Of a stretch of DNA of 64,000 nucleotides, positions 9,198 to 17,032 are shown piece by piece. Location: NCBI RefSeq assembly GCF_025685655.1, contig NZ_JAGSYG010000007.1, positions 1 to 64,000 of the forward strand, read 5' to 3'. Below the pieces are notes generated by a model. It saw nothing but the letters and a program-made list of their open reading frames with translations, was not told the DNA's origin and ran no database searches. A program made the translations under genes and the position numbers. This DNA is from Acidicapsa ligni. GTDB taxonomy: Bacteria; Acidobacteriota; Terriglobia; Terriglobales; Acidobacteriaceae. Within the stretch, counting starts at the first letter, position 1, and every line of letters starts with the position of its first letter.

Positions 9198-10385
9198 TTA
9201 ATTGTTGCTGATCCGTTGCTCAATGTTAGACAGGTACCCCACTTTCCTTGAGGTCAATTCTGAAGTATTAAGCAGCGTGAGGCGCTTAAGCTGCCACGCT
9301 TCGTTGAGCGCGGCCACGAGTGCATCCCCTACAGTCTGCCCCGAAGCTGCCTTTATCACCGCCACACCCTCCATCTGGGCCTTTATTGTGCTGATATCGC
9401 TGAGCACCGTTTGCACTTCCGTATTAGCTACTGCCAAAAATAATGTACGAACCTGATCGGCATTTTGTATGCCATTGTTCAAGTCACTTATAAAACTTTC
9501 CAAGTCACTTCCGAGGAAGTTCCACGCATTCTTCATGGCTGTAGCTGCATTAATCGCGCTACTCAACTGGCCGGATAGGCTATGGTAGCTGCTGCTGAGT
9601 CCCAATGCTAATTTGACTTCCTCCTTCAGCGAGGCCTCCGCTCTTAAAAACGATGCTTTCTGATCGAGAAGACTTTTCAACATGACTGCAGAAGCCACTT
9701 CACCGCCAACACCCGTCGCCACAACTCCCACTCCAGCTAGAACTAGAGGTGTTGAAGCGCCTGCAGTGACAAAATCAGCGATGCCACCGACCACAATCAT
9801 GAACGCCCCGCCGGCGATTGTAAGACCGCTCACGACCGTGCCTGCGATTGCGCCGTCTATTTGCCCCTGGATAGACTTGAGTTGAACGTCGTCGGATGCG
9901 AGAACTCCGTTATCACCGTTGACAGCCGCGTTTAGTTCGCTCACTACCGTCGCAAAGTCCGCAGCATCGGATGAGAGCGAGGCGTGCAGGGTCTGTAAAG
10001 AGGTCAGTACGTTGCTGGCATCAGCTTCATATGCAGTAGCCTGCGCACTGAGAATACCTAGAGTATCTGTCCATTGAGCCGTGGTTGAACCCGCAGGGAG
10101 AGACATTGGAACAGTGTTGTTGAGTGCATAATAGTTGCCAATTGCCGAAATGTTCTCGATAATGCTGGGCTGAATAGTATTCAAGTAATTGTTTGCATGG
10201 TCTTGGGCTTTGAGCAACCCTGTATTGATTTGAGCCTGATAGGCCTGCAATGTTGGATCGCCAGTGAAATCAACCTGCGGCTGTTCTAAGACACTATTAG
10301 CGTATCCCTGAATAAGCAGTGCTTGACCGGCTTGAGCGGTATTAGCGGAATTGATGGCTTGTGCTGCAGCTGATGGGTTCGACAT
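9198..10385 (-). CDS. HBL/NHE (or XaxA)-like alpha-helical pore-forming toxin component
   Basis: A 395-residue protein from the ATG at 10385, six bases after AGGAGA; the frame is open 34 codons further but without a ribosome site. It has no signal peptide. About 180 residues of long helices are followed by a Gly/Ala-rich hydrophobic block (about 184-240: TVVSGLTIAGGAFMIVVGG, then LVLAGVGVVATGVGG). More long helices come next, with a central Trp motif (NAWNFLGSDLESFISDLN). A buried hydrophobic hairpin midway along a helical bundle is the hallmark of the ClyA superfamily (Bacillus HBL/NHE, PF05791; XaxA/YaxA). These are soluble proteins that insert the hairpin into target membranes, often with a partner. 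The partner here would be the next gene, which is IS-truncated. No immunity gene is obvious. Confidence 0.55.
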   Translation of the reverse strand: MSNPSAAAQAINSANTAQAGQALLIQGYANSVLEQPQVDFTGDPTLQAYQAQINTGLLKAQDHANNYLNTIQPSIIENISAIGNYYALNNTVPMSLPAGSTTAQWTDTLGILSAQATAYEADASNVLTSLQTLHASLSSDAADFATVVSELNAAVNGDNGVLASDDVQLKSIQGQIDGAIAGTVVSGLTIAGGAFMIVVGGIADFVTAGASTPLVLAGVGVVATGVGGEVASAVMLKSLLDQKASFLRAEASLKEEVKLALGLSSSYHSLSGQLSSAINAATAMKNAWNFLGSDLESFISDLNNGIQNADQVRTLFLAVANTEVQTVLSDISTIKAQMEGVAVIKAASGQTVGDALVAALNEAWQLKRLTLLNTSELTSRKVGYLSNIEQRISNN

Positions 10386-10603
10386 AAGTCTCCTGAGAAT
10401 TCCGTGTGAAAGTTTCGCTGATTTATATCGTCGTTCGATGATTATCGGTGGACGGGGGATGGTCGTGGCCTCTGCTTCAAGCCCCAAGAAAATGGTGTTG
10501 TCTGAGTCGTTTCGAGGCCCCCAGTGCTTGGCTTGTTATAACTGTGCCAGAGTGGGTGTCGTAGCGGAAGACTACAGCGGTAGATAAATCTGTTCATTAG
10601 CGA

Positions 10604-11071
10604 TCAAGAATTACGGTGTACCCTCCGAGCATTTGGGAGCTGACGGCTGTAGCCATGGCGTTGGACTAGCCTGTAGATGGTCGATAAGGAATAAGCATGT
10701 CCAGCTAAGTGTTCATAGGCCGCTCTGAGCGCTTTAACATTTATTGAACCCTCGCTTCGAGCGCGGGCAGAAAAGGCTTTCAACAACTCGCGTTCCCACA
10801 TGAGAGGGATGTTGAAATGCCTGCGACCGCCTAGTGGCGGACGAAACAATGCTTGCACGCCTATCCTTCGGAAAAGACAGTGGTAATTACGAACCGATCC
10901 GGTCGACCAGCCTATTATTTGGGCGATGTCGCCGTATGGCATTCGATAGCCGTGGCGTAGAAGAATACTTTGCGCTCTGATAAGGGTGGTTCGAGAATCA
11001 GTCTCGCTTATCAGGGTGATGAGGTAACGACAGATATCTTCCGTGGATTTCAACTCCAATTGGGTGTCCAT
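10604..11071 (-). CDS. Stand-alone helix-turn-helix protein, IS630-type N-terminal half
   Basis: About 155 residues from the ATG at 11071 (GAGGA about 11 bases upstream); an upstream start would add 17 residues. It has two homeodomain-like HTH units: one around GYRMPYGDIAQIIGWSTGSVRNY, the second around AYSLSTIYRLVQRHGYSR. A basic tail follows and then a stop. This arrangement equals the DNA-binding half of IS630/winged-helix transposases, but no DDE domain follows. It may be the remnant of a transposase or a solo DNA-binding protein. It is 218 bp upstream of the toxin-like operon and in the same direction, so a regulatory role there is possible but unproven. Confidence 0.55.
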   Translation of the reverse strand: MDTQLELKSTEDICRYLITLISETDSRTTLIRAQSILLRHGYRMPYGDIAQIIGWSTGSVRNYHCLFRRIGVQALFRPPLGGRRHFNIPLMWERELLKAFSARARSEGSINVKALRAAYEHLAGHAYSLSTIYRLVQRHGYSRQLPNARRVHRNS

Positions 11072-11258
11072 GTTACAGGGTGTCCTCAGTTGATAGCTAT
11101 GGACGTTACCAGCGCCGGACAAATGGCATACGTAGATGTCATGATAGGCGACGCATATGTCGGACTACATGGACGTGAGTTTTGGATAAGCGTTGCGACT
11201 ATTAGGCGAGCGGAGCAGAACGAAGGTAGATGGCCGTGCATCTGATTCATACCGATGA

Positions 11259-12093
11259 GGGTCTGGTGCAAATCGGTCTCGGAGTCGAGTAGATTGGCCT
11301 TTCAGGAAGTTGAGGAGCGAGTATGGGCAAGCTGGGCAGCATGGAAGAGATGTTCGTAGCTCGGCACTTCGACCATGAGGTGATCATTCTGTGTGTGCGT
11401 TGGTACCTCCGTTTCAAGCTCAGCTATCGTGATCTGGTCGAGATGATGGCGGAACGCAACCTTGACCTTGCTCATACGACGATCCTGCGCTGGGTTCGGT
11501 GCTATGCACCAGAGTTCATCAAGCGCTGGAACCGGTTCGGCAAGGCCGCCGGCCGGTCCTGGCGAGTTGACGAAACCTATATCAAGGTCCGAAGTCAGTG
11601 GACTTAACTGTATCGAGCAGTAGACAAGGTCGGGCAGACTGTCGACTTCCGCCTCAGCAAGAGAAGGGATGTCGGAGCGGCGAAGGCTTTCTTTCAGAAG
11701 GCGATTCGACATGACAGTCGGCCGCCACACACAATCACCCTGGATGGCTATGCCGCCACCCATCGCGCAGTGCGCGAAATGCAGATCGATGGCCTGCTCC
11801 TTGGACGGACAAGGTTACGGTCGTCAAAGTATCTGAATAATCTCATCGAACAGGACCACCGCAGCATCAAGTCCAGAACCCACCCCATGCTCGGATTCAA
11901 GAGCTTCTCCTCTGCCGCAAGCACCATTGCCGGAGTGGACCTGCCTCGTCGCATTCAAAAGGAGCAATTCTCCCTCAGCCGCCTCCGCCTCAAAGACCAG
12001 GCTGGACCTGCACTCTGGAATGCAGTGCTCGCCGCTTGATTTGGACACCGCTGGCAGAAGAACTGAAACCATCGGAAAATTTGCACCAGAGCC
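11259..12093. mobile_element. IS6-family insertion sequence, inactive
   Basis: The element is about 835 bp. The left end GGGTCTGGTGCAAAT and the complement of the right end GGCTCTGGTGCAAAT match at 14 of 15 positions and have the GGYTCTG..GCAAA form of IS6-family ends. No 8-bp target duplication is visible (ACCGATGA at the left, TGTTGGAG at the right), as expected if the copy arose by cointegrate recombination. Its right end abuts a fragment of a YhcG-like nuclease gene. Confidence 0.82.
11323..12039 (+). pseudogene. IS6-family transposase with in-frame stop
   Basis: The coding region reads as a 238-codon DDE transposase (HFDHEVIILCVRWYLRFKLSYRDL; first Asp in WRVDETYIKV; second in ITLDGYAATHRAV; Glu in NNLIEQDHR). 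Codon 95 is TAA where the family has TAC (QWT-Tyr-LYRAVDK), and after it the same frame continues to 12037. The substitution disables the enzyme unless read through. The catalytic residues are otherwise intact, so inactivation may be recent. Confidence 0.88.
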
Positions 12094-12220
12094 TGTTGGA
12101 GCTCGGCCGCGGATTCGCTTTCGTCGGCAGTCAGGTGCCGCTTCCGGTTGGAGACGGATGTTCTATCTCGACCTGCTCTTTTATCACGTCCGCCTCCATT
12201 GCTACTTTGTAATCGAGCTC
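12091..12220 (+). pseudogene. Fragment of a YhcG/DUF1016 PDDEXK nuclease gene
   Basis: Translation gives LLELGRGFAFVGSQV, then after a frameshift near 12160 FYLDLLFYHVRLHCYFVIEL. These are the conserved C-terminal nuclease-fold strands of the YhcG/DUF1016 family (typically GFAFVGRQ...V..YLDLLFYH..L.C.VVIEL). The upstream part is replaced by the IS6 element. The downstream part ends where the palindrome at 12221 begins. Only about 43 codons are left, so no function is expected. Confidence 0.7.
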
Positions 12221-12240
12221 TTATGTGGCCGGCCACATAA
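12221..12240. repeat. Perfect 20-bp palindrome TTATGTGGCCGGCCACATAA
   Basis: The sequence equals its own reverse complement across 20 bases. It starts exactly where the nuclease fragment ends and shares TTATGTGGC with the inverted repeat 24 bp downstream. Its position just upstream of a tyrosine-recombinase gene suggests the end or recognition site of that recombinase's element. Confidence 0.85.
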
Positions 12241-12263
12241 TAATTCTTCTGTGGCGCAGCCAG

Positions 12264-12328
12264 TTATGTGGCGTTCAGCTAAGCAGGCAGCCATTGTCGC
12301 GCTGCTGTTGTATTTGAACGCCACATAA
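12264..12328. repeat. 65-bp unit with 13-bp inverted ends TTATGTGGCGTTC
   Basis: TTATGTGGCGTTC (12264-12276) and its exact complement GAACGCCACATAA (12316-12328) bracket 39 bp. Together with the 12221-12240 palindrome this puts four copies of TTATGTGGC or its complement within 108 bp, directly before the recombinase remnant. Terminal inverted repeats like these flank mobile trios of tyrosine recombinases (RIT elements); that assignment is inference. Confidence 0.8.
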
Positions 12329-12426
12329 TCTGGTTGCCGCAGACTAAGGAGCCCCGATCCACCGACTCAGGTAGCTCAACTATATTCGGAACCGTTCTTT
12401 CACTCTACAAGGAAGAGGTTCCGAAA

Positions 12427-13307
12427 ATGTTCGATCAACTCTTTGAACGATCCCATGCGTTGCGTCGCCAGTGCTCTGCACCCTTGGCCGACGAACGTCG
12501 CCGTTACGTTCTCCACTGCATTGGGCTAGGAATGGCGAGGAGTACCGTTAGGCTCATTGCCGTACTTCTCATAACCGTCGAGAAACTCCTGAACTTGGCC
12601 AAGCGACCCAACTCCATCATCAGCCTGCAGGAGATCGAAGAGGCTGGAGCACGCTGTGCCAGTCGGGAAGCTGTGCCACCCATTAGGGTCCGCCCGGAGC
12701 TCTCGAGGCAGCGATTCATTCGTGAAGCTGTTCGGTGGCTGAGCTTTATGGAGCGCATTCAGACCCCTAGCAAACTTACAAAACCGTATGAAGCCAGGAT
12801 GCTTGAGTTCGCCGATTTCATGCTTCACGAACGAGGACTATCGGTGGCGACAGTTGAGCTACGCTGGTTGCTCAAGTACAACTTCAGCGTCGCCGTCGCA
12901 ATAGGTTATATCGCGCTCTTTGGCATCGCGGTAGAGACTGGAGTAGTCATGGTCGTCTACCTCCATGAAGCACTCGAAAGCAGAAAACAAGCTGGAAGGC
13001 CATTGACGAATCAGGACGTGCAGGATGCTGCCATCGAGGGCGCTGTCCATCGTCTCCGGCCAAAGCTCATGACCGTCTGTGCGGTCCTTGCCAGCTTGGT
13101 TCCTATCCTCTGGGAATCCGGCATCGGCTCCGATGTGATGAAACCCATTGCCGCACCCATCGTTGGGGGCATGATTACCTCAACAATCCATGTCTTGATT
13201 TTGGTGCCCGTTCCTTCGTCATGATGAAGGAACGGGCATTGAAGCGCGGCACGCTTGTTTCCCGAACTCCGACAGAATCACTCGCGCAGCATCCAACTCC
13301 GCAGTAG
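12427..13307 (+). pseudogene. Chimeric remnant: tyrosine-recombinase N-terminus fused to CusA-type RND pump C-terminus
   Basis: From the ATG at 12427 (AAGGAAGAGG upstream) about 144 residues match the N-terminal region of RIT-type tyrosine recombinases: MFDQLFERSHALRR, YVLHCIGLGMARST, then the core-binding part FIREAVRWLSFM and MLHERGLSVATVELR. At about 12859 the frame passes without a stop into a different protein, KYNFSVAVAIGYIALFGIAVETGVVMVVYL and later IEGAVHRLRPKLMTV. This is the last membrane segments of a CusA/CzcA heavy-metal RND transporter. The catalytic recombinase domain and most of the pump are missing. Near 13213 a base is lost (GTT-CC-TTC where GTT-ATC-TTC is expected), giving a stop at 13222-13224. 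The old C-terminus FVMMKERALKRGTL continues in the next frame to TAG 13305-13307. A non-functional deletion product is most likely. Confidence 0.8.
13206..13237. repeat. Strong hairpin at the end of the chimeric ORF
   Basis: GCCCGTTCCTTC and GAAGGAACGGGC form a perfect 12-bp stem around an 8-base loop that contains the new stop codon. It was created within the former pump coding sequence by the one-base loss. There is no U-tract on either side, so a terminator role is doubtful. Confidence 0.6.
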
Positions 13308-13385
13308 ACGCAGGAGGTATCGAACCTTTGAAACGCGCCAAGGAAAGATGATGGTTGCAGGCCGGAGTTGATTAGAAAGGTTTTA

Positions 13386-13414
13386 TGGTTGCGAAGGCAG
13401 GATTTGGACCTGCA
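13386..13414 (-). other. tRNA 3'-end-like sequence, possible attachment site
   Basis: On the minus strand TGCAGGTCCAAATCCTGCC is followed by TTCGCAACCA. This gives a 5-bp T-stem (GCAGG/CCTGC), a T-loop with one deviation (TCCAAAT in place of TTCAAAT), the 3' half of an acceptor stem, and CCA. No matching 5' half or anticodon arm could be folded upstream, so it is not a functional tRNA gene. Partial tRNA 3' ends are typically left at one end of an integrated island. Confidence 0.45.
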
Positions 13415-13580
13415 GGGCCAACCGCTCATAGGCAGAGGTAACGCTCGGCGTCCTGATTCTGTATAAAGTTTCTAAGCCGCAAAACTGACGCAATAGCGAG
13501 AGTTGAGTGCTGTGGAGGATCGAGCATACACGTAGCGCGATTTTCGGGAGGCAGTACATTCCTCCCATGTTTTAGGCACA

Positions 13581-13610
13581 ATTTGTACGTGATTTGTACC
13601 AAATTTGTAC
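13581..13610 (+). repeat. Three ATTTGTAC direct repeats at 11-bp spacing
   Basis: ATTTGTAC occurs at 13581-13588, 13592-13599 and 13603-13610. The spacing of exactly 11 bases places each copy on the same face of the helix. Such in-phase repeats are typical of arm-type sites for integrases or of operators for cooperative regulators. Confidence 0.8.
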
Positions 13611-13973
13611 GGAAGATCTGCAAATGGTAAATCATGACAGATTTGAAGGTAGTAGAGTCAATAAGTTACGTGTTTTGCCCTGGGAGAGCCTGACCGACTC
13701 CACTACCTCCCCAAAACAGAAGAGCAAATCTGCCGCTTAGAACAACGCCAAAAGTGTCTTGCAGGTTTTGCAGAAGATTTGCAGAACCAAGCCGCTTTTT
13801 AGGCGATTTTTGCCAATTCAGCGCATAACCATTCCTGCTAGAATCCTGCAAGTGGGCTCGATTGAAAGAGATAGAAAGATTCAATCGATTTTAGCAGGTT
13901 TTGCAGAGGAATATTAGTCGCGAGGCTTTTGCGTGTCTGACCCGGCAATTTTTCCCCTTTATTCACGAGGGTT

Positions 13974-15179
13974 CTAAAGCTTAATGAAAATACGTTTGTG
14001 GTAAAACGCCCACAGAATGACGCCGATTAGCAGCGTAAAAAGTAAGGCATACACCAGTGATGCGCTCCACGGATCGAGAAATGTGGCGAACGCCTGAAAG
14101 ATTACGCCAGGAATGGTCATTAGGCTGCCCGTAGAATCATGAAATTTAACCAGCCCAATCATGGGATTGAGGATGTTCGCCAGTGCGAAACCAAGAATTG
14201 CGTTTGATCCAAAAATGAGTGAGGGGGCCAGTCCTTTACGCCACCCTTTCAGATCGATGAGCCAGTGCAGCAGTGCCAGCGCCAAAAAGCTGAAGCCACC
14301 ACTAAAAAGCACAAAACTGGGCGTCCAGATTTTCTTGTTAATCGGAATAAGCGGATTCAACGCGATGGCGATCAGCATCAGTGCTACGCCCAAAACCACC
14401 ATGCCCACGACTTTGCGGCTTGCTGAATTTGCCTTTAGACTGGGGCTTCGGAGCCACTCCCCAGCGAGAATGCCAAGCAGCAGATTGGCCATCGCAGGTA
14501 ACGTTGTGAGCAGGCCTTCGGGGTCCCACACTTGACCGGGTCCACCCCAGTGCCAGAGATGTTTCGTCGTAAAAACCGCTCGGTCTAAATACGCGCTAAG
14601 TGTGCCTACCGGATCAAGCCGTCCTGCTCCGTAACCAGGAACTGGCATCAGAGTCTGAAGCATCCAGTACACCGCTGGCAATAGGACTACCACGGTGATA
14701 AGCATGCCCATGCGACGAACGGGCCGACAGCCAGAAATGAAAAGATATAAGAGGCCGCCGAGAAGATAACAGAGGCCTATCCGCTGTAATACGCCGGGAA
14801 TTCTGAGGTCAGGTAGTTGAAAAAGGTCAAAGCAATTGAGAAATAAACCAATGAAAATCAGCAACACGCTTCGCTGAACGATGTGTATGCAAGTTTTGGC
14901 TGGAGTTTCGCCCTGGTTGCGGCGCTTTATAAAGGAAAAGGTCATCGATATGCCGACCAGGAATAAGAAGGACGGAAAAATCATGTCCGTCGGAGTCAAA
15001 CCATTCCAGTCAGCATGCTTCAGCGGCCAGTAAACGTAGCTCCAGGAACCGGCGTTGGTGACAAGCACCATTCCGGCCACCAGCAGACCTCGAAAAACGT
15101 CCAAAGAAATCAGTCTTCGCGAGGAGGGTTGCGTGTGTTCTGAAGCAGACGATTGCGCGGCAACCTGCGTGGTAGACAT
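13974..15179 (-). CDS. NagX-like (HGSNAT/DUF5009 family) membrane acyltransferase
   Basis: About 401 residues from the ATG at 15179 (GAGGA upstream); the frame is open 26 codons further without a plausible start. It is a polytopic inner-membrane protein of 10 or more helices. The opening motif SLDVFRGLLVAGMVLVTN and the PTDMIFPSFLFLVGISM segment identify the family of heparan-alpha-glucosaminide N-acetyltransferase and bacterial NagX. These act in handling of N-acetylglucosamine or other amino sugars at the membrane. The mid-region WHWGGPGQVWDPEGLLTTLPA is also family-typical. murQ and murA a few kb away fit a role in cell-wall sugar metabolism. The exact substrate cannot be read from sequence. 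Confidence 0.8.
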   Translation of the reverse strand: MSTTQVAAQSSASEHTQPSSRRLISLDVFRGLLVAGMVLVTNAGSWSYVYWPLKHADWNGLTPTDMIFPSFLFLVGISMTFSFIKRRNQGETPAKTCIHIVQRSVLLIFIGLFLNCFDLFQLPDLRIPGVLQRIGLCYLLGGLLYLFISGCRPVRRMGMLITVVVLLPAVYWMLQTLMPVPGYGAGRLDPVGTLSAYLDRAVFTTKHLWHWGGPGQVWDPEGLLTTLPAMANLLLGILAGEWLRSPSLKANSASRKVVGMVVLGVALMLIAIALNPLIPINKKIWTPSFVLFSGGFSFLALALLHWLIDLKGWRKGLAPSLIFGSNAILGFALANILNPMIGLVKFHDSTGSLMTIPGVIFQAFATFLDPWSASLVYALLFTLLIGVILWAFYHKRIFIKL

Positions 15180-15301
15180 AGGCTGGAATGTCCTCAGGCA
15201 GATCACTTTAACATCAAAAAACATCCATGCGCAATCGCTTGCGCAAAGGAAGTACAAATTTTAAAATCCACAGAATCCTGGTCAGCCAAGCGTGCGAAAA
15301 G

Positions 15302-15907
15302 CTAGTGAACGACTCCGACATCCTGCCGCGGCCAGTACACGAATTCCGCCTTGCCGTAGATGAGGTCCTTCCTGACCGGGCCGAATTCCCTGCTGTCACT
15401 GGAGATCGAACGATGATCGCCCATCACAAAGTATTCGCCTGCAGGGACAATCATGGGATCGAGTGATCGGTTGTCGTGAAATTCTTCGGGCACATACGGC
15501 TCACTTAGCAACTTGTCATTTACGTAGACCTGACCACGATCGATCGACAAGCGATCTCCTGAAACGGCAATCACCCGCTTGATATAACTTTTACTCAAAT
15601 CGCGGGGATAGCGGAACACCACGACATCGCCGTGCTCAATCGCTTCGAAGTGATAAACGAACTTGTTGATGAACAACCGGTCCTGATCAACAAGCCGCGG
15701 CAACATGCTGGTACCTTCCACGCGAACCGGCTGATAGAGGAAGGTAATGATCATCACAGAAGCGGCAGAGGAGATGAGTAAATCCCGCATCCACAGTTTC
15801 CAGCCAGAGACGCGGCTTGGCGGATTTGGCGAAGGGAGGTTCGCGGGATGTCCATCGTGAGAATCGGAGAGCTGCTGAGCAGGCCCAGCCTGAGGTTCAT
15901 CGTTCAT
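15302..15907 (-). CDS. lepB: Signal peptidase I
   Basis: A 201-residue inner-membrane protease that removes signal peptides from Sec and Tat substrates. After a Pro-rich cytoplasmic start one membrane helix is seen (LLISSAASVMIITFLYQ, about 43-59). Box B follows with the nucleophile Ser (VEGTSMLPRL), then box D with the general-base Lys (SYIKRVIAVSGD). Box E (MGDHRSISSDSREFGPV) has the conserved GD and SRxxG elements. The single membrane span is the Gram-positive/acidobacterial form rather than the two-span E. coli form. It lies between the NagX-like gene and a secreted protein, all on the minus strand. Confidence 0.94.
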   Translation of the reverse strand: MNDEPQAGPAQQLSDSHDGHPANLPSPNPPSRVSGWKLWMRDLLISSAASVMIITFLYQPVRVEGTSMLPRLVDQDRLFINKFVYHFEAIEHGDVVVFRYPRDLSKSYIKRVIAVSGDRLSIDRGQVYVNDKLLSEPYVPEEFHDNRSLDPMIVPAGEYFVMGDHRSISSDSREFGPVRKDLIYGKAEFVYWPRQDVGVVH

Positions 15908-15933
15908 ATCTATCTACCAGATTACTCGCAACC

Positions 15934-16869
15934 TCACTGACATCCCAAACTTCCGGGAGGGCATAGCAAATAGGCGCGAGGAATCACCGGCTTATTCAGC
16001 GGCCGCTGCTGATTGCCTGTCGGTACGAAACCAGGAGTCTGCGCCCCTTCAGGAACGCTGGTTGCAAGATTCTGTTGCTCCAATATCAGCGGTCGTTGAA
16101 GCATCATCTCCACGGGAGTCCCATTCTCGATGTTGATGTCGTCTCCTCGGGTAAACAACGCTACAGCCGCGCCCACCGCTGCCCCACCCAGACTTCCAAT
16201 CGCCAGTCCTTCCAACGGATGGCCGGTTGCAGCTCCGCCGATTGTCCCAATTCCTGCGCCTTCCAACCCGATTTTGGCTGCGTTACCCACGTCGCGTCCC
16301 TTGTTGCCGTTCTCCTGGATATTTCCTTCACCATTAACCGTTTGTTTGCTCGCCCCCGGCAGGCTGTTGATGATCCCCGGAATTTCGACTACAGTGCCGT
16401 TCGGAAAGATAATCGACGTGAAATGCATATTTAGCTGCGCCCGGCCCTTCACGCGACCTCCGCGTATCACGTTATCGACTACGCCCTGAACATATACTCC
16501 CGCCGGGATCATGACCCGGGTACCGACAACTACAGGAAAAGTTGATTCCAGGTAGACGCCGTCGCCGGGCTTGGCGCTCTTGGTATTAATGGCGCTCCGC
16601 AGTTGGAGCAGCACTTTTGTTCCTGCGGGCACGGTATAGGTTGGCTTGGGTGGGGTAACTGAGCGGGCGCTGGAATCAATCGTCTGCCTCGCCTGAACTC
16701 CAGAAAACGGAACTCCCGAAACAGGATCCGTGGCAACGGGTGCAGCTACCGAGTCCGCTGCATCTGAATTCACAGACGTCTGACCCCAACTGGTAACCGC
16801 CAAGCTGAGCATTGCGAAGGTTGCGGCAAAGGTTGCAAACGCCATTGTGACTTGTCTTGGTCTAAGCAC
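15934..16869 (-). CDS. Secreted glycine-zipper protein with TrbI-like beta domain
   Basis: About 311 residues if started at the GTG at 16869, which follows GGAGGAAGAA; a TTG at 16929 would add 20 residues with a poorer site. A signal peptide (TMAFATFAATFAMLSLAV, ending WGQ) leads to a linker. A beta-rich region comes next, YTVPAGTKVLLQLRSAINT, TRVMIPAGVYVQGVVDNV and INMHF-type strands, which resembles the VirB10/TrbI C-terminal fold. A Gly-rich helix pair (IGLEGAGIGTIGGAATG, AIGSLGGAAVGAAVALF) looks like a glycine zipper. Residues after it are a Pro/Gln-rich tail ending in two Cys. It is probably periplasmic or attached to the outer membrane. Function unknown; no secretion-system genes are nearby. 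Confidence 0.65.
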   Translation of the reverse strand: MLRPRQVTMAFATFAATFAMLSLAVTSWGQTSVNSDAADSVAAPVATDPVSGVPFSGVQARQTIDSSARSVTPPKPTYTVPAGTKVLLQLRSAINTKSAKPGDGVYLESTFPVVVGTRVMIPAGVYVQGVVDNVIRGGRVKGRAQLNMHFTSIIFPNGTVVEIPGIINSLPGASKQTVNGEGNIQENGNKGRDVGNAAKIGLEGAGIGTIGGAATGHPLEGLAIGSLGGAAVGAAVALFTRGDDINIENGTPVEMMLQRPLILEQQNLATSVPEGAQTPGFVPTGNQQRPLNKPVIPRAYLLCPPGSLGCQ

Positions 16870-17032
16870 TTCTTCCTCCACCTTGAAAAAACCTTCAGAG
16901 GATGCAATTTTACTTACATTTGTAGACAAGACGAAAGAAGCGCGGAATAGCAGCTAAAAAATCCCGCCAGAAAAGAAAATTCGGAGCTTGCACAGCCTTG
17001 ACGTAGGATTCGGGTTAGGATGCCAGAGATAG

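Larger units (their letters stand above)
13308..13973. other. Gene-poor junction between island and chromosome
   Basis: No convincing protein-coding gene is present; short frames here have no ribosome sites or recognisable content. The stretch holds a tRNA-3'-end-like sequence (13386-13414) and three ATTTGTAC repeats (13581-13610). It also has two direct copies of GCAGGTTTTGCAG (about 13761 and 13894) and an inverted repeat TCGATTGA / TCAATCGA (13858-13865 and 13881-13888). This is what an integrase attachment region looks like. Confidence 0.55.

Noticed and set aside
13386..13465. A complete tRNA gene ending in CCA at 13386
   Set aside because: No cognate acceptor 5' strand and no proper anticodon arm could be found upstream; only the T-arm and 3' end fit.
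13666..13884. A 72-codon minus-strand frame in the island junction
   Set aside because: No ribosome site, no known motif, and it crosses the GCAGGTTTTGCAG repeat region.
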